Part shown: positions 1 to 4,832 of the stretch, in pieces | Position numbering within the stretch: position 1 is the stretch's first letter | How the letters are laid out: every line of letters begins with the position of its first letter | NCBI GenBank assembly: GCA_020201485.1 | Contig: JAIVGT010000053.1 | Coordinates: 1-6,383, forward strand | Reading direction: 5' to 3' | Source of the DNA: Halobacteriales archaeon | GTDB taxonomy: Archaea; Thermoplasmatota; SW-10-69-26; JACQPN01; JAIVGT01 | DNA length: 6,383 bases | The notes under the pieces: generated by a model | Told to the model about the DNA's origin: nothing | Database searches by the model: none | Seen by the model: the letters and a program-made list of their open reading frames with translations, nothing else | Position numbers and translations under genes: made by a program

Positions 1-247
1 GGGGCGCACCCCGCCCGAAGCTTGATAAGGGTATCCTGGAAAGGTCCACCCCCCGCCGAGCCTGCAAAAAGCCTGCGGAAAACGCCCAGGTCCACGCTCC
101 CCCGGCGGAGCGATGGCCGCCCGTGTTCATCGCAACCTCGGGCCGCGCGCGCCGAGCGCGACCGCGCCGTGCCTTCGGAGCCTCGGCGCGAGCCTCGGCG
201 CGCGCCTCGGCGCGAGCCTTCATTCGCAGGATGCGCCATGCGCCGGC
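1..247. other. Non-coding region upstream of the methyltransferase gene
   Basis: No convincing gene was found here. AT-richer patches stand out from the GC-rich background: one at about 20-40, containing a GATA-aggg-TATC inverted repeat at 24-35, and one at 61-83, where GCCTGC followed by an A-rich run occurs twice (60-70 and 71-82). The octamer AGGTCCAC also occurs twice (42-49 and 88-95). The patches could carry the promoter of the plus-strand methyltransferase gene, but no single box can be assigned. TGA and TAA stand in tandem at 23-28, so the first 22 bases could be the end of an upstream plus-strand gene; seven codons are too few to judge. An in-frame ATG at 113 would add 45 Arg/Ala-rich residues to the methyltransferase and is not favoured. 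Confidence 0.5.
180..220. repeat. 12-bp tandem repeat, three copies plus a partial fourth
   Basis: The unit GCCTCGGCGCGA is read at 180-191, 192-203 (last base C) and 204-215, followed by a partial copy GCCTT at 216-220. It ends 27 bases before the chosen start of the methyltransferase gene. In the frame of that gene it would encode a four-residue repeat of the type SLGA, unlike anything expected in front of a methyltransferase fold. It is therefore read as a simple-sequence expansion in the leader or intergenic DNA. Because the period is a multiple of three, copy-number change would not shift the frame if the region were translated. Confidence 0.7.
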
Positions 248-1072
248 ATGCACGAGATCGACCGCGTGACCCTCGTCGACGGGAGCTACCAGCACAGCCT
301 CCTCCGGGACGCGCCGCGCGTCGAGGCGTACGCGAAGGCCATCGCGAGCGTCGTGCGCCCCGGGGACGTGGTGGCGGACCTCGGCAGCGGGAGCGGCATC
401 CTGGGCTGGCTCGCCCTGCAGGCGGGGGCAGCGCGCGTCCACGCCGTGGAGGCGCACCGGGGGGCCGCGGCGAACCTGGAGCGCCTGGTGCGGCAGAACG
501 GCGTGGGGGACCGTGTGCGGGTCCAGGAGGCGGACGCCGAGCGCTGGCTCCCGCCCGAGCCGGTGGACGTCGCGATGTGCGAGCTCATGGAGACGGGCCT
601 GCTGCACGAGGCGGTCGCGGGCGTGATGCGGCAGGTCCACGCCTGGCCGGCCATGCCGCGCGCCGTGCTGCCCGCCGGGGCGCGGTTGTTCGTCGAGGCG
701 GTCGAGCTGCGCGACGCGTTCCACGGCTGGCGCGCCCCCCTGCCCGGATGGCGCGGCGCGGAGAGCGGCGCGGCGCTGACCGAGCCCGCCTGCTACGCGG
801 CCCCCGACTTCCTCGCCGCGGCCCCGCCCGAGGGCGTGGACTGGGCGGGCGAGCTGCGCGCCACGCGCGACGGGCGGGCGGACGCGCTGCGCCTGCGCAC
901 GGAGACGCAGCTCGCGCCCGGCATCGTCCTCGGCAGCAGCCCGGCCTACTGCAACCCGGTCGTGCTCCCGCTGCCGGAGGCGCTCCCGCTGCGCGCGGGG
1001 CAGCGCGTCGCGGCGCGCCTGCGCTACGGCTTCGCGTTCACGGCGGAGCCCCTCCGGTTCGCGCTGGGCTGA
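248..1072 (+). CDS. PRMT-like SAM-dependent methyltransferase
   Basis: This gene encodes a 274-residue class I methyltransferase, probably cytoplasmic, that transfers a methyl group from S-adenosylmethionine. Visible motifs are an N-terminal helix of the PRMT type (SLLRDAPRVEAYAKAI, 17-32), SAM-binding motif I (VADLGSGSG, 42-50), an acidic post-I residue (E68), and a loop at 111-121, CELMETGLLHE. In that loop E112 and E121 are nine residues apart, as in the double-Glu loop of arginine methyltransferases. The C-terminal half (about 140-274) resembles the PRMT beta-barrel, with PLPEALPLRAGQRV at 241-254 in the place of the strand before the conserved KKGD-like turn. The THW loop expected just before it is not seen; the sequence there is AYCN (233-236). 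The ATG at 248 was chosen because the family-like sequence begins right after it. An in-frame ATG at 113 would add low-complexity sequence. No strong Shine-Dalgarno is seen, only GCAGGA at 226-231. The substrate is unknown. Automatic pipelines might label it a ribosomal protein L11 methyltransferase-like protein. Confidence 0.82.
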   Translation: MHEIDRVTLVDGSYQHSLLRDAPRVEAYAKAIASVVRPGDVVADLGSGSGILGWLALQAGAARVHAVEAHRGAAANLERLVRQNGVGDRVRVQEADAERWLPPEPVDVAMCELMETGLLHEAVAGVMRQVHAWPAMPRAVLPAGARLFVEAVELRDAFHGWRAPLPGWRGAESGAALTEPACYAAPDFLAAAPPEGVDWAGELRATRDGRADALRLRTETQLAPGIVLGSSPAYCNPVVLPLPEALPLRAGQRVAARLRYGFAFTAEPLRFALG

Positions 1073-1075
1073 CGC

Positions 1076-4000
1076 TCACGGCGGGAGGGGCGGCAGGTCG
1101 CCCAGCGTCAGATCCACGCACGCCAGGACGTCGATGTGCTGGTGCGTGAGGTTCAGGACGTTGTTCAGGTCGAAGCCCTCGCCGCACACGAACACGAGCT
1201 GCGTCAGGCTGCTCGCGGCGCCGTCGTTGTCCGTGACCGTGAGCCGCACGTCGTACAGGCCCCCCTGGAGGTAGACGTGCGCCGGGCTGGCGTCGCTGCT
1301 CTGCGCGCCGTCGCCGAACGTCCAATGCCAGGCCGTGACGGCCCCGTCGCGGTCCGCGCTCCCGTCGGTGAAGAGCGTCGGGAGCAAGGCGTGCGGCACG
1401 GTCGGGGCCACGCTGAAGCCGGCGGTCGGCACGAGGTTGGCCACGGTCACGTCCTGGCTCGCCGTGCTCGTCGCGCCGTCGCTGTCCGTCACGGTGAGCG
1501 TGACCGGGAACGTGCCGAGCGCGGCGAACTGGTGGCTCGGGCTCTGCTCCGCGCTCGTCGCGCCGTCGCCGAAGTCCCACAGCCAGCTGACGATGGTGCC
1601 GTCCGGGTCCACGCTCGCGTCCGTGAACTGCGCCGGGTCCGCGCGGTCCGCGTCGCCCACCGGGCCGAGGAAGGCCGCGATGGGCGCGATGTTCGTGACG
1701 GTGATGTCCGGCAGGGCCACGCTGCCCGTGTCGCCGCTGTCGTCGGTCACGGTCAGCGTCGGGCTGAACGTGCCGAGCGCGCCGTAGAGGTGCGTCGGGC
1801 TCGTGGCGGTGCTCGTCGCGCCGTCGCCGAAGTCCCAGAGCCGGCTGGCGATGCTGCCGTCCGCGTCCGTGCTCGCGTCCGTGAAGTGCACGGGCGTGAG
1901 CCGGTCCGTGCTCGTCAGGTCGCTGCTGCCGCCGGCGACGGGCAGGACGTTCAGCACGGTGATGGTCGCGGCCTGGCTCGCCGTGAGCGCGCCGTCCGTG
2001 ACGCTGAACACCGCGTCGTGCGCGCCGATGTCGGCGTGCGTCGGGCTCCAGCTGAGCGCGCCGGTCGCCGGGTCCAGGCTCGCGCCCGCCGGCAGGCCGG
2101 TCACGGCGTAGGTCAGGCCCTCGTTGGGGTCCTGGTCCGCGCCGACGAGCTGCAGGCTGAGCGTGTCCGTGTCGACGAGCTGCTCGTCCGCGACCGCGTC
2201 GAGCGTGGGCACGTGGTCGTTCAGGAACAGCTGCATGTCGTCGAGCTGGTACCCCGTGCTGTTCACGAGGATGTCGCTCTGGAAGCGGAACCGCAGGCTG
2301 AACGGCCCGGTGGGCAGCGTGGGCAGGGAGATGGTCTGCGGCACGTACGTGCTGGTCGACAGGTCGCCGATGGGCCCGCTGTACGTCGGGCTGATGGGCC
2401 CGAGGTAGCTCAGGCTGGCGTCGGCCTGGTTGCCGTTGCCGGACACGACGGTGTTGTTGTTGTAGCTCTGCGCGCTGCAGAAGCCGGGCAGCACATACAC
2501 CTCGAGGAAGTCGAAGCCCAGCTCGGCGTCGCCCGCGAGGTTGAACGTGAACTGGCCGCCCTGCGCGTCCGCGGGCCAGTAGTAGCAGCCCGCTCCGCCC
2601 GTGGGCGAGTCGAGCTCCGCCACCCCGTGCTCGGTGTACATGCGCGTGGCGTCGTCGCCGTTGTACCAGGCGCAGGCCGGGCTCGCCGGGGCGACCGTCT
2701 GGAGGTGGAACTGCGTCCCGCCCGCGCTCACCGCGGGGAAGTCGGCGGCCAGCGGGTCGGTCTCGACGTAGCGCCCGCCGCGGGCGATCCAGCCCTGGGC
2801 GTCGCACGAGCCGTCGGGGCCGTCGAAGCTGTTGCTGCGCGACAGGGCGAAGGAGCTGCCCTGGCCGGGGACGCCGAGCACGGTCACGGCCGCGGCCGCG
2901 GTCGCGGTGCTGCCCGCGCCATCGGTCACCTGCACGGCGATGGGGAACGTGCCCTCGCTCGTCGCCGGGAAGAGCGGGCTCTGCCCGCTGGCGTCGCTGA
3001 AGCTGCCGTCGCCGTCGAAGTCCCAGGCGTAGGCGTGGGGCACCTGGCCGCCGACCGCGGCCGCGTCCACGTTCACCGGCATGCCCACGCTCGTCTCCGC
3101 GCCGCGCGCGGTGGCGCGCAGGCCCTCGGCCGGGGCGGGGTCGCTCGCCGCGCGCAGGCGCGGGCCGCCGCTCTGGCGGAGGATGAAGCCGTCGGCGCGG
3201 TGGCTCTCCAAGCTCGTGCCGCCGCGGTTGATGCAGTGCTGCGTCGTGCAGCCGTCGGCGTAGCCGATGAGCACGCGGCCCGAGCTGTCGAGGTCGATGC
3301 TGTTGAAGTCGAGGAGGTTGCGGCAGTCGCTGCTCCCGCCCTCCAGCCAGACGCAGCCGCGCTGCACCGGGTCGGTGGGCGTGGCGTCGATGACGGTCCA
3401 CGTCGCGCCCGTGTCGTAGGTGAACGCGACGTACATGTGCCACTCGCCGCGGAAGTCGGCCTGCTGCGTGTCGCCGGGGGTGGGCGTGCCCAGGAACGCG
3501 ATGGCCGCGCGGCCGTCGTCGCCGGCGATGGCCTGCGTGAACACGCCGTTCTGGATGCCGAAGGGCGCGCCGATGTCGGTCACCGGGCCCCAGCTCCCGT
3601 CCGCGTGGCGCACGGTGGCGTACTCCGGCCCGGTGTCGAGGCCGGCGCGGGAGGCCCCGTTCGACCAGCCGAGGTAGACGTTGCCCCCATCGTCGAGGGC
3701 CAGGCCGGGGTCGGTGCGCGCCGAGCCGCTGCCCGGCACCACGACCTTCTCCCAGTTCAAGCCGCCGTCGCTGCTCTGCAGCCAGCCCGAGGCCAGGGGG
3801 CAGACCGCGTCCCCCACGCCGGTCTCGAACTCGAGCTCCGTCTCGCCGCAGTCCGGGTCGGGCCCGTCGTAGCACCGGCCTTGCGGGACGTAGATGGTGC
3901 CGCTGGCGTCGATGACGATCTGGCCGAAGAGCGCCTGGCACTGCAGCCCGTCCATGACCTGCTGCGGGCCCCAGGTCAGGCCGCCGTCCACGCTCGTCAC

Positions 4001-4717
4001 GCACTCCTCGAAGCCGGCGGTGGCGCCGCTCTGCGAGCAGTAGGCGACGAAGTGTTCGTACACGCCCGGGTTCGGGATGTTGCTGGGGAAGCCGCCGGCG
4101 GCGAGGCTCTGGTGGTCGTAGCTGGGCAGGGGCGCGGCGGGCTCGGAGTTCGTCCAGTCCGTGCCCTCGTTGTCGCTGTACGCGACGCGGCCTGGTCCGT
4201 CGAGGTCGGCGATCCAGACGCGGCCCGTGGTGTGGTCCCCGGCGCTGCGCGGGTCGATGTTCCCGCCCAGGCTGGCGACGACGTCGCCCACGTTCACCCA
4301 GCTCACGCCCGCCGGGTCTTGGCTGTCGTCGAACTCCGCCCGCACGAGGTTGCTGTTCGTCTTGAAGAAGGCGTGGTCCGTGTTCCAGTTGACGGAGATG
4401 GTGGGCTCGCCGGAGAAGTCCGCGCCCATGTCCGGCGGGACCTGGTACACGGCGAAGGCGAGCGGGGAGTCGGTCGGGACGGGGCTGCCGTTCGCGCCCG
4501 GGATGCCGGTCGTGGCCCCGGTGCCGTCGACGGCCAGCTCGTCCACGATGGGCACGCGCTCCAGGATGGGCTCGCCCGCCTGGCCGAGGAGCTCGCGCGC
4601 CTCGTCCCATTCCTCCGGCGTCTCCGGCGGCCGGGCCAAGGCGTTGAGCCCGGCGGTGGAGCCGAGGACGAGCGCGATCGTGACGAGTGCTGCCAGACGG
4701 AGGCTGACGCGCGACAT
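1076..4717 (-). CDS. Exported multidomain protein: Asp-box/sialidase-like domain, jelly roll, Ig-like and four PKD domains
   Basis: This gene encodes 1213 residues and is probably secreted. The order is: signal peptide 1-28 (hydrophobic core, likely cut after A26-L27-A28); a beta-propeller-like region at about 90-515 with Asp boxes SDNEGTDW (181-188), SVDGGLTW (242-249), SSDGGLNW (315-322) and a degenerate TYDTGATW (433-440); PKD-1 at about 540-614; a region at about 620-835, rich in Gly and aromatics, that looks like a MAM-type jelly roll; an Ig-like (He_PIG/cadherin-like) domain at about 836-925 with LPAGASLDPATGALSW; and PKD-2 to PKD-4 at about 925-1178, with WDFGDG, WDFGDG and WTFGDG. A 35-residue tail holds two cysteines. 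No membrane helix or sorting motif ends the protein. Asp boxes are a structural motif of sialidases and related propellers. No FRIP motif or arginine triad was recognised, so binding or adhesion is as likely as glycosidase activity. The ATG at 4717 puts the signal peptide at the very N-terminus; an in-frame TTG at 4747 would add ten residues. A TATA-like box lies upstream. The gene converges on the methyltransferase gene with a 3-bp gap. Confidence 0.9.
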   Translation of the reverse strand: MSRVSLRLAALVTIALVLGSTAGLNALARPPETPEEWDEARELLGQAGEPILERVPIVDELAVDGTGATTGIPGANGSPVPTDSPLAFAVYQVPPDMGADFSGEPTISVNWNTDHAFFKTNSNLVRAEFDDSQDPAGVSWVNVGDVVASLGGNIDPRSAGDHTTGRVWIADLDGPGRVAYSDNEGTDWTNSEPAAPLPSYDHQSLAAGGFPSNIPNPGVYEHFVAYCSQSGATAGFEECVTSVDGGLTWGPQQVMDGLQCQALFGQIVIDASGTIYVPQGRCYDGPDPDCGETELEFETGVGDAVCPLASGWLQSSDGGLNWEKVVVPGSGSARTDPGLALDDGGNVYLGWSNGASRAGLDTGPEYATVRHADGSWGPVTDIGAPFGIQNGVFTQAIAGDDGRAAIAFLGTPTPGDTQQADFRGEWHMYVAFTYDTGATWTVIDATPTDPVQRGCVWLEGGSSDCRNLLDFNSIDLDSSGRVLIGYADGCTTQHCINRGGTSLESHRADGFILRQSGGPRLRAASDPAPAEGLRATARGAETSVGMPVNVDAAAVGGQVPHAYAWDFDGDGSFSDASGQSPLFPATSEGTFPIAVQVTDGAGSTATAAAAVTVLGVPGQGSSFALSRSNSFDGPDGSCDAQGWIARGGRYVETDPLAADFPAVSAGGTQFHLQTVAPASPACAWYNGDDATRMYTEHGVAELDSPTGGAGCYYWPADAQGGQFTFNLAGDAELGFDFLEVYVLPGFCSAQSYNNNTVVSGNGNQADASLSYLGPISPTYSGPIGDLSTSTYVPQTISLPTLPTGPFSLRFRFQSDILVNSTGYQLDDMQLFLNDHVPTLDAVADEQLVDTDTLSLQLVGADQDPNEGLTYAVTGLPAGASLDPATGALSWSPTHADIGAHDAVFSVTDGALTASQAATITVLNVLPVAGGSSDLTSTDRLTPVHFTDASTDADGSIASRLWDFGDGATSTATSPTHLYGALGTFSPTLTVTDDSGDTGSVALPDITVTNIAPIAAFLGPVGDADRADPAQFTDASVDPDGTIVSWLWDFGDGATSAEQSPSHQFAALGTFPVTLTVTDSDGATSTASQDVTVANLVPTAGFSVAPTVPHALLPTLFTDGSADRDGAVTAWHWTFGDGAQSSDASPAHVYLQGGLYDVRLTVTDNDGAASSLTQLVFVCGEGFDLNNVLNLTHQHIDVLACVDLTLGDLPPLPP
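1184..1945 (-). repeat. Array of three tandem PKD-domain repeats within the exported protein
   Basis: Three successive domains of about 85-86 residues each carry FTDAS/FTDGS, W-(D/T)-FGDG, SP-x-H and a final LTVTD motif. The FGDG motifs are 86 and then 85 residues apart. At DNA level the copies around 1553-1579 and 1811-1837 are the same over 27 bases, offset by exactly 258 bp, while the third copy (around 1304-1325) has diverged further. This fits a domain duplication, more recent for the first two copies. PKD domains are usually extracellular spacer or protein-protein/polysaccharide interaction modules. A fourth, more distant PKD domain lies apart from the array at about 2876-3100. Confidence 0.85.
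4634..4717 (-). other. Signal peptide region of the multidomain protein
   Basis: Residues 1-28 have two arginines in the n-region (R3, R7), an uninterrupted hydrophobic stretch from L8 to about L18, and A26-L27-A28 matching the A-x-A cleavage rule, followed by an acidic, Pro-rich mature start. No cysteine follows, so this is a type I signal peptide rather than a lipoprotein signal. Export through the Sec pathway is inferred; no twin-arginine motif is present. Confidence 0.8.
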
Positions 4718-4773
4718 GGATGGACCGACCTGGGGCGTGACCCGCAACCCAGAGCGGCAGGCCGGCGTGCGCG

Positions 4774-4779
4774 TTATAA
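4774..4779 (-). promoter_or_regulatory. Probable TATA box of the multidomain-protein gene
   Basis: TTATAA is an isolated AT-only hexamer in GC-rich DNA, upstream of the minus-strand gene. If it acts as an archaeal TATA box, transcription would start about 25-27 bp downstream, near 4750. That gives a leader of about 33 nt to the ATG at 4717, or an almost leaderless transcript if the TTG at 4747 is used. Upstream of the ATG only a weak AGGT-type ribosome-binding match is seen. A bacterial reading (TATAAC as the -10 box) is possible, but no TTGACA-like -35 box sits at the right spacing. The hexamer is self-complementary, so strand is assigned from the neighbouring gene. Confidence 0.5.
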
Positions 4780-4798
4780 CGGTTGCCTGAAGAGCATT

Positions 4799-4811
4799 GG
4801 CGGGTCCCGCC
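4799..4811. other. 13-bp GC palindrome between the two Asp-box genes
   Basis: GGCGGG-T-CCCGCC is a perfect 6+1+6 inverted repeat. It lies 22 bp past the stop of the lipoprotein gene and 20 bp upstream of the probable TATA box of the next gene. It could be an operator or part of a transcript-end hairpin. With a one-base centre, the RNA would fold as a short stem with a loop of several bases, and no U-run follows on the minus strand, so a standard intrinsic terminator is not supported. In such GC-rich DNA it could be chance. Confidence 0.3.
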
Positions 4812-4832
4812 GGCGCGTGCGTGGCGCGAACC

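Noticed and set aside
2..28. Possible end of an upstream plus-strand gene at tandem stops TGA-TAA
   Set aside because: Only seven codons are visible, which is too little to support a gene.
113..247. N-terminal extension of the methyltransferase from the ATG at 113
   Set aside because: The added 45 residues are Arg/Ala-rich, contain the tandem repeat and have no family-like sequence; the PRMT-like region begins right after the ATG at 248.
22..1149. Long plus-strand frame overlapping the methyltransferase
   Set aside because: It is Arg/Gly-rich with no motifs, while the other plus frame has SAM-binding and double-Glu motifs.
1038..4610. A second long minus-strand frame overlapping the same gene
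   Set aside because: It is an Arg-rich shifted reading of the same DNA without domains. The motif-bearing frame explains the region.
4799..4815. Intrinsic terminator for the lipoprotein gene
   Set aside because: The GC inverted repeat has a very short centre and no U-run after it on the minus strand; it is kept only as a palindrome.
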